Assembly: GCA_001603595.1 (NCBI GenBank)
Contig: LUZK01000015.1
Coordinates: 1 to 53,120, forward strand
Length of the DNA: 53,120 bases
Origin: Bacteroidales bacterium Bact_19
Lineage (GTDB): Bacteria; Bacteroidota; Bacteroidia; Bacteroidales; ML635J-15
Direction: 5' to 3'
Part shown: positions 18,411 to 25,486 of the stretch, in pieces
Position numbering within the stretch: the stretch's first letter is position 1
Layout: each line of letters starts with the position of its first letter
The notes under the pieces: model-generated
Database searches by the model: none
What the model was told of the DNA's origin: nothing
Seen by the model: the letters and a program-made list of their open reading frames with translations, nothing else
Position numbers and translations under genes: made by a program

Positions 18411-18450
18411 TGAGCAGGTGATTTATTACTTTCACCTGCTTTCTATTTTT
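18411..18450 (+). terminator. Rho-independent terminator of the rnf operon
   Basis: Perfect 9-base stem AGCAGGTGA (18413-18421) with TCACCTGCT (18432-18440), a 10-base loop, followed by a T-rich tract (TTCTATTTTTT). Confidence 0.85.
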
Positions 18451-18470
18451 TAATTTTGAAAAAAAATATA

Positions 18471-19250
18471 ATGGATAAAAGATTGGAAGAATTCAAACGA
18501 CTGTTGGATATAATGGATGTATTAAGAGACAAGTGCCCATGGGACAGTATCCAGACAAACCAAAGTCTTAGAACATTAACAATTGAAGAGGTTTATGAGT
18601 TAGCAGATGCCATCCTCGAAGAAGATGATGAAAACATAAAAAAAGAGCTTGGTGATATTCTTTTACATATAGTTTTTTATGCTAAAATAGGTCAGGAAAA
18701 AAATAAATTCGACATCTACGATGTTATCAAAGGTATTAACGAAAAACTAGTATTTAGACATCCGCATATTTTTAGTGATGTGAAAGTTGATACAGCTAAG
18801 GATGTGGAAGAAAACTGGGAAAGGTTAAAGCTCAAAGAAGGTAAGAAAAAACGTGTGCTCGGAGGTATAGTAAATTCTATGCCTGCAATGATAAAAGCTC
18901 ATAGAATTCAGGACAAAGCCAGGGGAGTGGGGTTTGATTGGACAGACAAAGAACAGGTTTGGAATAAAGTTAATGAAGAACTTACTGAATTAAAAAAAGA
19001 AATCACCAATAATAATCCTCAAAAAATTGAGCAGGAATTTGGAGATTTACTTTTTGCGGTTATTAACGCTGCAAGATTATACGGTGTCAATCCCGAAAAT
19101 GCTCTAGAGTTGACAAATAAAAAATTTATACGAAGATTTAACTATCTCGAAGAACAAACAATCGCCAAAGGAAAAGATTTGAAAAATATGACTCTCGAAG
19201 AGATGGATAAAATCTGGAACGAAGCAAAACAAAAGGAAAACAATTCGTAA
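18471..19250 (+). CDS. mazG: Nucleoside triphosphate pyrophosphohydrolase MazG
   Basis: Hydrolyses (d)NTPs to monophosphate and pyrophosphate, a house-cleaning role. 259 residues with tandem MazG domains: the first carries EEVYELADAI and ELGDILLH, the second EELTELKKEI and EFGDLLFA, the metal-binding E-x2-E...E-x2-D pattern. The family's KCPWD near the N-terminus is present. I choose the ATG at 18471; the upstream TTG at 18456 lies inside a TAATTTTG (18451-18458) that looks like this gene's own -7 promoter element. The glycosyltransferase starts one base after the stop. Confidence 0.92.
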   Translation: MDKRLEEFKRLLDIMDVLRDKCPWDSIQTNQSLRTLTIEEVYELADAILEEDDENIKKELGDILLHIVFYAKIGQEKNKFDIYDVIKGINEKLVFRHPHIFSDVKVDTAKDVEENWERLKLKEGKKKRVLGGIVNSMPAMIKAHRIQDKARGVGFDWTDKEQVWNKVNEELTELKKEITNNNPQKIEQEFGDLLFAVINAARLYGVNPENALELTNKKFIRRFNYLEEQTIAKGKDLKNMTLEEMDKIWNEAKQKENNS

Positions 19251-19251
19251 T

Positions 19252-20373
19252 TTGGAAATTTTTATAAAAATATCAGTTTTATATTATATAGCCATTATTC
19301 TTTTTTTAGCATCATTAACTATCCGATTTTTCTACAAAGTTTTTTTGCCGTTAATTCTACTGAAGTTTTTTAATGAAAATAAAAAAGCTAAGAAAGTAAT
19401 ATTTTATAAACCAATTTCAGTAATTATTGCCGCACATAATGAAGAAAATAACTTACGTAGAAATCTTATTAAAGTTTTGGAACAGGATTATGCTGATTTT
19501 GAAGTTATTTTGGTTGATGATGGTTCAATAGATAATACTCGGGAATTTATAAATGAATTAAAACAAAATTATACAAATCTCCGATACATCAGTTTACAAT
19601 ATAATATTGGTAAAAAAGCTGCCTTAACAAAGGCTATCGAGTTAAGTAAAAATGAAATATTAGTTTTTACCGATGCAGATTGCTACCCGGCTTCAAAATA
19701 CTGGTTAAAATATATCAGTCAACATTTTATGGATGACAAAGAACGTATAGTCTTGGGATTTGGCGACTACAAAAAGGAAAAAGGGTTTCTGAATTGTTTT
19801 ATCAGACTTGATACATATTATATCGCAATTTTATATTTTCACTCGGCAATAATAAAACAGGCATTTATGGGAGTTGGAAGGAATCTGGCTTACACAAAGT
19901 CATTGTGGTATAAAGTTAACGGTTTTGAAAATCACCGTCATATTATCTCGGGCGATGATGATTTATTTATAAAATCAGCATCCGGAATGGCAGAAATTTC
20001 CATTGAATTAAATCCGCAAGCAAAGACAATATCATTTCCTAAAACAAGATGGAAAGATTTTATCAATCAAAAATTTAGACATGTTTCAACTTCTGATTTC
20101 TATAGTCTTAGAAATAAACTTTTAACTTCAGGAGATATTTTATCCACATGGATGTTTTATTTTACGTTAATATTATTGTCGTTCTATTTTTCATTACCAA
20201 AAATTTTAATCATTTTGTTTTGTTATTATTTTATTATATCTGTGTTCAATTTGATTTTTAGCAAAAGATTAAATTGTAAACTCAATATTTTTTGTATTGT
20301 ATTATTTGATATCTTTGCGATGTTTTTTTATGTATCGATTTATTTATTAAAGAAGTTGAAAATTAGAAATTAA
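19252..20373 (+). CDS. Membrane-bound family 2 glycosyltransferase
   Basis: 373 residues. Layout: N-terminal membrane helix (about 5-27), GT-A catalytic domain (about 55-290), and two or three C-terminal helices (about 300-370). Catalytic features visible: SVIIAAHNEENNL, VDDGS, the metal-binding DAD in FTDADCY, and GDDDLF. A QKFRH segment stands where processive enzymes have QxxRW. This resembles membrane GT2 enzymes that act on lipid or polysaccharide acceptors; substrate unknown. The start appears to be TTG at 19252 one base after mazG; no nearby ATG would keep the first helix. Confidence 0.82.
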   Translation: MEIFIKISVLYYIAIILFLASLTIRFFYKVFLPLILLKFFNENKKAKKVIFYKPISVIIAAHNEENNLRRNLIKVLEQDYADFEVILVDDGSIDNTREFINELKQNYTNLRYISLQYNIGKKAALTKAIELSKNEILVFTDADCYPASKYWLKYISQHFMDDKERIVLGFGDYKKEKGFLNCFIRLDTYYIAILYFHSAIIKQAFMGVGRNLAYTKSLWYKVNGFENHRHIISGDDDLFIKSASGMAEISIELNPQAKTISFPKTRWKDFINQKFRHVSTSDFYSLRNKLLTSGDILSTWMFYFTLILLSFYFSLPKILIILFCYYFIISVFNLIFSKRLNCKLNIFCIVLFDIFAMFFYVSIYLLKKLKIRN

Positions 20374-20374
20374 G

Positions 20375-20974
20375 ATGCAGGAAAAAAGAAGTTTCTCAAT
20401 CAAAGCCCAGCAGGATATTGAAATTGTTCATCGTGCTTTAGATGGTGAGGAAAAGGCTTTTGGAGAGCTTCTCGACCGTTATCAGGATTCAATATTTTTT
20501 ATGTTGTTAAAAAAAGTCGGCAATGAAAATGATGCAGAAGATTTAACAATGGAAACATTTGCCAAAGCATTTAATAATTTACACCAATATACACCGGCAT
20601 ATACTTTTAGTACATGGCTTTTTAGAATTGCAATTAACAATTGCATTGATTTTATACGTAAGAAAAAAGTAAGACCACAAATAAATAATTCCGGGATTGA
20701 TTTTAATGACCCGGAAAGTGGAGAATTTTCATTCTCAGGAGTAACTCCTGAAGATTTACTCATTAAGGAACAAAAAGCAGAAGAAATAAAAAAAATAATA
20801 AAAACCCTCAAGCCACGATACACTAGGCTTATTGAAATGAGATATTACCAAGAAATGTCTTACGAAGAAATTGCTGCAGCTCTAAATTTACCTATAGGTA
20901 CAGTAAAAGCCCAGTTATTCAGAGCAAAAGAGTTGTTGGCAGCCTTGATTCAAAATAAGAGTGATAAAATTTAA
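20375..20974 (+). CDS. ECF-type RNA polymerase sigma factor
   Basis: 199-residue sigma-70 family factor with only regions 2 and 4. Region 2 spans about 25-95 (DAEDLTMETF, STWLFRIAINNCIDFIRKK). Region 4 spans about 135-190 (MRYYQEMSYEEIAAAL and GTVKAQLFRAK helix-turn-helix). No anti-sigma gene is next to it: the upstream gene is a glycosyltransferase and the downstream one rsmG. Regulon unknown. Confidence 0.9.
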   Translation: MQEKRSFSIKAQQDIEIVHRALDGEEKAFGELLDRYQDSIFFMLLKKVGNENDAEDLTMETFAKAFNNLHQYTPAYTFSTWLFRIAINNCIDFIRKKKVRPQINNSGIDFNDPESGEFSFSGVTPEDLLIKEQKAEEIKKIIKTLKPRYTRLIEMRYYQEMSYEEIAAALNLPIGTVKAQLFRAKELLAALIQNKSDKI

Positions 20975-20978
20975 ATTG

Positions 20979-21602
20979 ATGCGTGAAATTTTATTAAAGT
21001 ATTTCCCTAAAATTACAGTTAAGCAGATAGACAAACTTTTAAAATTAAATGAAATTTTTCCTGAATGGAACTCTAAAATAAATTGTATAAGTAGAAAAGA
21101 TATTCAAAATTTATTTATAAATCACATTTTACATTCTCTTTCCGTTGCTAAGATTTTTAATTTTCCTGCCGGAACACGTATTGTTGATGTAGGCACAGGA
21201 GGAGGATTTCCGGCTATTCCGCTTTCGATATTGTTTCCTGATGTAATTTTTTATCCTGTTGACAGCATAAGTAAAAAAATTACGGTTGTAACCGAAATAG
21301 CAAACCTATTGGAATTAGAAAATGTTTTTCCTATTAATAACAGATGTGAAAACCTCAGTTTTAAATGCAATTTTGTTGTTAGCAGAGCAGTTACTGCATT
21401 TCCTGCGTTTTATAAGATGACAAAAAACTTAATTGATAAAGAATCAATAGAAGGATTTTATCCTAATGGGATAATTTATCTTAAAGGAGGAGACTTTGAT
21501 GAAGAAATAAAAGATTTCCGTGATATTAAAATTTATCAATTAAAAGAGATATTTGAATATGAATTTTTTGAAACAAAAAAAATTATTTATTTATCCACAT
21601 AA
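20979..21602 (+). CDS. rsmG: 16S rRNA (guanine-527-N7)-methyltransferase RsmG
   Basis: Methylates G527 of 16S rRNA with S-adenosylmethionine. 207 residues from the ATG at 20979; a GTG at 20961 inside the sigma-factor gene would add six residues but is less likely. Motifs: FPEWNSKINCISRKD near the N-terminus, the SAM site VDVGTGGGFPAIPL near 70-83, and SRAVTAFP near 136. All are RsmG signatures. Confidence 0.92.
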   Translation: MREILLKYFPKITVKQIDKLLKLNEIFPEWNSKINCISRKDIQNLFINHILHSLSVAKIFNFPAGTRIVDVGTGGGFPAIPLSILFPDVIFYPVDSISKKITVVTEIANLLELENVFPINNRCENLSFKCNFVVSRAVTAFPAFYKMTKNLIDKESIEGFYPNGIIYLKGGDFDEEIKDFRDIKIYQLKEIFEYEFFETKKIIYLST

Positions 21603-21617
21603 AATTTTCTAAAAAAT

Positions 21618-21648
21618 TTTGAAGTAATAAAATTAAGTTCTATTTTTG
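21618..21648 (+). promoter_or_regulatory. Consensus Bacteroidota promoter of rpmH
   Basis: TTTG at 21618-21621, exactly 19 bases, then TATTTTTG at 21641-21648: a full match to the Bacteroidota consensus. The predicted leader before the rpmH ATG is about 38 bases. Confidence 0.85.
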
Positions 21649-21689
21649 CAATCCGTAAAATTTGAGTAACAATATAAAATATAAACGAG

Positions 21690-21848
21690 ATGAAAAGGAC
21701 TTTTCAACCTTCAATAAGAAAAAGAAGGAATAAACACGGTTTCAGAGAAAGAATGTCAACTCCAGAAGGACGTAAAGTATTAGCTGCAAGAAGAGCAAAA
21801 GGAAGAAAAAAATTAACAGTTTCAGATGAACCCAGACATAAAAGATAA
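21690..21848 (+). CDS. rpmH: 50S ribosomal protein L34
   Basis: 52-residue, highly basic ribosomal protein. The start MKRTFQPS, the [12 protein letters not shown] segment and [16 protein letters not shown] are diagnostic of L34. The C-terminal extension VSDEPRHKR is slightly longer than in E. coli (46 residues), as is usual in Bacteroidota. It has a consensus promoter and its own terminator, so it is a single-gene transcript; rnpA, its neighbour in many bacteria, is not beside it. Confidence 0.97.
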   Translation: MKRTFQPSIRKRRNKHGFRERMSTPEGRKVLAARRAKGRKKLTVSDEPRHKR

Positions 21849-21868
21849 TTTTGTTTGGACAAAAAGAT

Positions 21869-21898
21869 AAAACTGCCGATTTTGGCAGTTTTTTTTAT
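21869..21898 (+). terminator. Rho-independent terminator after rpmH
   Basis: Stem AAAACTGCC / GGCAGTTTT with a six-base loop (GATTTT), running directly into a T-tract. Confidence 0.9.
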
Positions 21899-21966
21899 CT
21901 ATTTAATTTGTTATATTCCAACGAATTAGATAAATTTTTAAACAAAATTAAAAAAAATATTAGAAA

Positions 21967-21999
21967 AAAAATAATGTTTAGAAAAAAACATTATTTTTG
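21967..21999 (+). promoter_or_regulatory. Inverted repeat overlapping a -7 box upstream of the barrel gene
   Basis: Perfect 13-base arms at 21967-21979 and 21986-21998 with a 6-base spacer. The right arm overlaps TATTTTTG at 21992-21999, a TAnnTTTG match. The arrangement could be an operator over the promoter of the gene at 22038; there is no clear TTTG at the expected -33 distance. Confidence 0.45.
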
Positions 22000-22037
22000 C
22001 AATGATAACTAAATGTTTAATTAATAGCCTTTCGATT

Positions 22038-22883
22038 ATGAAAAAAATTACAGTTTTAATTTGTGCTTTATTTCTTGTAGGAGGAATTTTTGCACAGGAA
22101 GTTAATATGACTTCCAAACGGGGAGAAAAAATACTGCCCGAGCAAGGCGAAATGGCTCTTGGAATTGATGCTATGCCGATCCTAGAATTCTTTGGAGATA
22201 TGTTTAACGGGTACAGTGTTGGAAATAGTACTACGTTAGGATTTATAAACGGATTGTATGCAAACAATGTGATTTACGTTAAGTATTATCTTGAAGATCA
22301 GGTAGCTATACGTGGAGCTTTGCGTCTGGGTTATACTAATTGGATTGATCAAGAGTTTGTTACTGCAAATCAAGAAGTACCAGATCCACTGGTGCAGGTT
22401 ACTGACAAAAATATTTTTAATTCAACAAACATTGGTTTAGGAGCAGATTATTTGATGTATCGCGGAAAAGGTCGTGTACAAGGTTATTTTGGTGGAGGTG
22501 CTTTTATTAACTATTCTGCATGGACAGATAAGTATGTTTATGGAAATCAAATGACTACCGAATATCAGTCTCCAGCATACTGGGATTTTGCTGCTGATAT
22601 TCAAAGAACCGGTTCTCAGAGATTATTAGAGCAGTACAACAATCTTGATTTAGGACTAAGTCTTCGTGGCGTGATTGGTGTAGAATATTTCTTTGCTCCA
22701 AAGATTTCTATTGGGGGTGAAATGGGACTCGGATTTAACGTATCAAGAGATGGCGGATATCAAACAATAGAACGATGGACAGGAACAGAACGTGAGGTTG
22801 TAACCACAAAACGTGCTGTTGATAGTTTCATTGGAATTGATAACTTTACTTCAGGTTCAATGTTTATTATGTTTCATTTTTAA
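22038..22883 (+). CDS. Outer-membrane beta-barrel protein, function unknown
   Basis: 281 residues from the ATG at 22038, which begins MKKITVLICALFLVGG and ends its signal peptide near GIFAQ. An upstream in-frame ATG at 22002 would bury the signal and is not preferred. The mature protein has alternating strands and many Gly/Tyr/aromatic residues (GYFGGGAFINYS, LGLSLRGVIGVEYFF) and ends in MFHF, an aromatic barrel terminus. Family cannot be named. It probably shares a transcript with the lipoprotein 42 bases downstream. Confidence 0.78.
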   Translation: MKKITVLICALFLVGGIFAQEVNMTSKRGEKILPEQGEMALGIDAMPILEFFGDMFNGYSVGNSTTLGFINGLYANNVIYVKYYLEDQVAIRGALRLGYTNWIDQEFVTANQEVPDPLVQVTDKNIFNSTNIGLGADYLMYRGKGRVQGYFGGGAFINYSAWTDKYVYGNQMTTEYQSPAYWDFAADIQRTGSQRLLEQYNNLDLGLSLRGVIGVEYFFAPKISIGGEMGLGFNVSRDGGYQTIERWTGTEREVVTTKRAVDSFIGIDNFTSGSMFIMFHF

Positions 22884-22925
22884 TTAGGAAAAAAATAATT
22901 TAGTAATAATTTAAAATTTAAGACC

Positions 22926-23393
22926 ATGAAAAATATTATTTCGATTATGATGGTAGCCGCAATCGGCATGTTATTAGTGTTCACAGGGTGTAAAGAAGAA
23001 GAATACCAAACTGAACCACTAAAAATGGTAACACTCTCCGGAACAGTTAAAGCTGAATTAAATCTTTCAACTGCCGGATTAGAATCAGTACCTAACGGAA
23101 CAAAAATCATCTTCCGTATTAATTCCGAGGACTTAGTACAAACTCCAATAGCTGGATATACTTATCAAATTTTGCAATATGAAGCTACAGTTGTTGATGG
23201 TACTTACACAATTCAACTTCCTGCCGTAAAATTTAATGCAGCAAGAGTAGATATTACTCCGGTAGATTTTCAAACTGATCAAATTCAACCTGACAACTCA
23301 AGATTAGAAAAAACTTACATTGGTAATTCTGCTATTGAATTTATTCAAGAAGGGGAAAGATATTTTGAAAATCTTACTTATACCGCTATCTAG
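22926..23393 (+). CDS. Small surface or periplasmic lipoprotein, function unknown
   Basis: 155 residues. A type II signal peptide ends in the lipobox VFTGC (Cys at about 21), followed by KEEE, an acidic stretch of the kind associated with surface export of lipoproteins in Bacteroidota. The rest looks like a single beta-sandwich domain (GTVKAELN..., DGTYTIQLPAVKF), reminiscent of carboxypeptidase-regulatory-like folds. It follows the barrel gene and ends just before a terminator, so the pair may work together. Confidence 0.75.
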   Translation: MKNIISIMMVAAIGMLLVFTGCKEEEYQTEPLKMVTLSGTVKAELNLSTAGLESVPNGTKIIFRINSEDLVQTPIAGYTYQILQYEATVVDGTYTIQLPAVKFNAARVDITPVDFQTDQIQPDNSRLEKTYIGNSAIEFIQEGERYFENLTYTAI

Positions 23394-23406
23394 AAAATAG
23401 ATTGAT

Positions 23407-23439
23407 AAAAAAAAAGCCGGTTAATCCGGCTTTTTTTTT
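23407..23439. terminator. Bidirectional terminator between lipoprotein and hemolysin III genes
   Basis: Perfect 14-base arms (nine A plus GCCGG, pairing with CCGGC plus nine T) around a TTAAT loop. The A/T flanks make it work on either strand, and it overlaps the stop codon of the minus-strand gene. Confidence 0.9.
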
Positions 23440-24079
23440 ATATCAGATATAAAAAAGCAAAGAAATGGCATATACTTCCGCCTAAAATACTTAAATGCCA
23501 TATTCCGTGACCAAAAGGAATTTTTTTAATTAAATAAAAAACTATTCCTGAGGCATAGCTTAAACATCCGGCAAGCAAAAACCATAATGTTGTGCCATTA
23601 GTATTTTTAATAAGTGGAACAATTACAAAAATAACAATTGATGCCATTCCAAGATAAACAAATGCTGAAATGGTTCTTTCCTGTTTTCCGCCTTTATAAA
23701 AGATCACCTTATAAATTATTCCTGAAAGTGCTAAAATCCAAATTATTGAAAAAACTATCCAGCCAATATTTCCACCAATAGCAACAAGACATACCGGAGT
23801 ATATGTTCCGGCAATTAGCAAGTAAATTGTGCTGTGGTCAAGTTTATTTAGTTTTGATTTTACTCTTAAATTTTTAACGGAATGAAACAAAGTTGATGAA
23901 ATAAACATTGCAATCATTGTGGCTCCGAAAACAGTAAAACTTATTATTTTTATGTTTTCTTGCCTTATTGCTGAAAATACAACTAATAAAACAAGAGCTG
24001 ATATTGATATCAATATTCCAATTCCATGAGATATTCCGTTAAAAATTTCTTCAGCTTTGATAAGTTTTTTTGATTTCAT
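23438..24079 (-). CDS. Hemolysin III / PAQR-family membrane protein
   Basis: 213 residues with seven predicted membrane helices. The PAQR/HlyIII metal-site motifs are present: EIFNGISHGIG near residue 11, LFHS near 64, and GHGIWHLSILGGSICH near 189-204. In bacteria the family (YqfA/HlyIII) is tied to membrane homeostasis; haemolysis is not established for most members. A CAAAAATA at 24113-24120 reads as TATTTTTG on this strand and is a plausible -7 element. Confidence 0.9.
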   Translation of the reverse strand: MKSKKLIKAEEIFNGISHGIGILISISALVLLVVFSAIRQENIKIISFTVFGATMIAMFISSTLFHSVKNLRVKSKLNKLDHSTIYLLIAGTYTPVCLVAIGGNIGWIVFSIIWILALSGIIYKVIFYKGGKQERTISAFVYLGMASIVIFVIVPLIKNTNGTTLWFLLAGCLSYASGIVFYLIKKIPFGHGIWHLSILGGSICHFFAFLYLI

Positions 24080-24133
24080 AATTTATAAAAATAAAATTTT
24101 ATAATATTTTTACAAAAATACAATTATAAAAAA

Positions 24134-25423
24134 ATGAATGAAGAGTTTTTACATTTTATTTACCGTTTTAAGCTTTGGTCCAATAATAACTGCTATTTGA
24201 CTACAGGGCAAAAATTTGAAATCATTGATACAGGAATTTATAATCGAGATTCCGGTCCCGACTTTTTTAATGCCAAAATCAAAATAGGTGATACTGTGTT
24301 TGTTGGAAATGTCGAAATTCACATAAATGCATCAGATTGGTACAATCATGGACACGAAAAAGACAAGGCATATAATAATGTTATTCTACATGTTGTATTT
24401 AATGACAATAGAAAAGTTTACATTAATAAAAGAGAATTGCCGACCTGGGAAATTAAATTTTCACATTTGCTCTTTAATAAATACGCCGAGTTTAAACTAA
24501 ATGAAAGTGATATTCCATGCTATGAATATATTTCGCTTGTTGACGATTTTAAATCGAAAATGTGGTTTGATAAAATGGCCATTGAAAGGCTTGAGGATAA
24601 AGTAAGTTTTTATGATGATATTTTAAAGAAAAGTTCGGGAGATTTTGAGCAAATTGTTTATCTAAGTCTGGCGAAAAGTTTTGGTTTTGGAATTAATTCT
24701 GATACATTCTTTAATCTTGCTTATACAACTCCGCTAAATATTGTAAAACATTATGGTGGCAACAAAAATCTTCTAGAAGCTTTGTTTTTCGGACAATCCG
24801 GTTTGCTTGATAACGCGATCACAGATAATTATGTAATAGATTTAAAGAAAAGTTATGATTTTTTAGTCCGAAAATTCAATATATTTCCAATTAATTCATC
24901 AAACTGGAAACATTCAAGAATCCGACCTTCAGGTAATCCTTACATGCGTATTGCACAATTTGTATCGGTTATGTCGGAATTTGGCAGGTTTGTTCATTTA
25001 ATCTCTAAAAATGAAATAGATTTTAAGGAAATAAAGAATTTCTTTAATGTTGTGGTATCGGATTATTGGAAGAATCATTACATCCCTGGAAAAGTTTCTG
25101 AGAATGTAAAATACAAATTGGGAAATGAGGCAGTAAATTCGGTAATAATTAATGCAGTAATACCTATGTTGTTTTTGTGGCAGAAATATTATAATCCGAA
25201 TTATGATCCTGAAACAATCCTTGATTTTTTGAAGAGTCTTAAGCCCGAAAACAACAGAATTACTAGAGAATGGGAAAGGTTAGATGTTGTTGCAAAAAAT
25301 TCTTATGAATCACAGGCTATTATAAACTTAAAAAAGAATTATTGTGATAATAAAAGATGTCTGAGGTGCAACATTGGTTATGAAATTTTAAGTAAGATAC
25401 ACAAAATTGATTTTAACGGATAA
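24134..25423 (+). CDS. DUF2851 family protein
   Basis: 429-residue cytoplasmic protein (no signal peptide). The N-terminal part (LHFIYRFKLW, IIDTGIYNRDSGPDFFNAKI, GNVEIHINASDWYNHGH) is the recognisable hallmark of DUF2851, a family common in Bacteroidota. The D-SGPDF-N-A and G-VEIH motifs resemble a PD-(D/E)XK nuclease-like core (D...E-x-H), which is my inference. The C-terminus has a small cysteine cluster (CDNKRCLRC). Divergent from hemolysin III and followed by a separately promoted gene. Confidence 0.82.
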   Translation: MNEEFLHFIYRFKLWSNNNCYLTTGQKFEIIDTGIYNRDSGPDFFNAKIKIGDTVFVGNVEIHINASDWYNHGHEKDKAYNNVILHVVFNDNRKVYINKRELPTWEIKFSHLLFNKYAEFKLNESDIPCYEYISLVDDFKSKMWFDKMAIERLEDKVSFYDDILKKSSGDFEQIVYLSLAKSFGFGINSDTFFNLAYTTPLNIVKHYGGNKNLLEALFFGQSGLLDNAITDNYVIDLKKSYDFLVRKFNIFPINSSNWKHSRIRPSGNPYMRIAQFVSVMSEFGRFVHLISKNEIDFKEIKNFFNVVVSDYWKNHYIPGKVSENVKYKLGNEAVNSVIINAVIPMLFLWQKYYNPNYDPETILDFLKSLKPENNRITREWERLDVVAKNSYESQAIINLKKNYCDNKRCLRCNIGYEILSKIHKIDFNG

Positions 25424-25450
25424 ACAAAAGTAAAATTTTAACAACTTTTT

Positions 25451-25481
25451 TTTTAATACATTGTTTTTCATTGTAATTTTG
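25451..25481 (+). promoter_or_regulatory. Probable promoter, close to the start codon, of the type B cargo gene
   Basis: TTTT at 25451-25454 (one mismatch to TTTG), 19 bases, then TAATTTTG at 25474-25481. The ATG at 25487 lies only 6 bases after the box, so the transcript would have almost no leader. Confidence 0.5.
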
Positions 25482-25486
25482 TTGAT

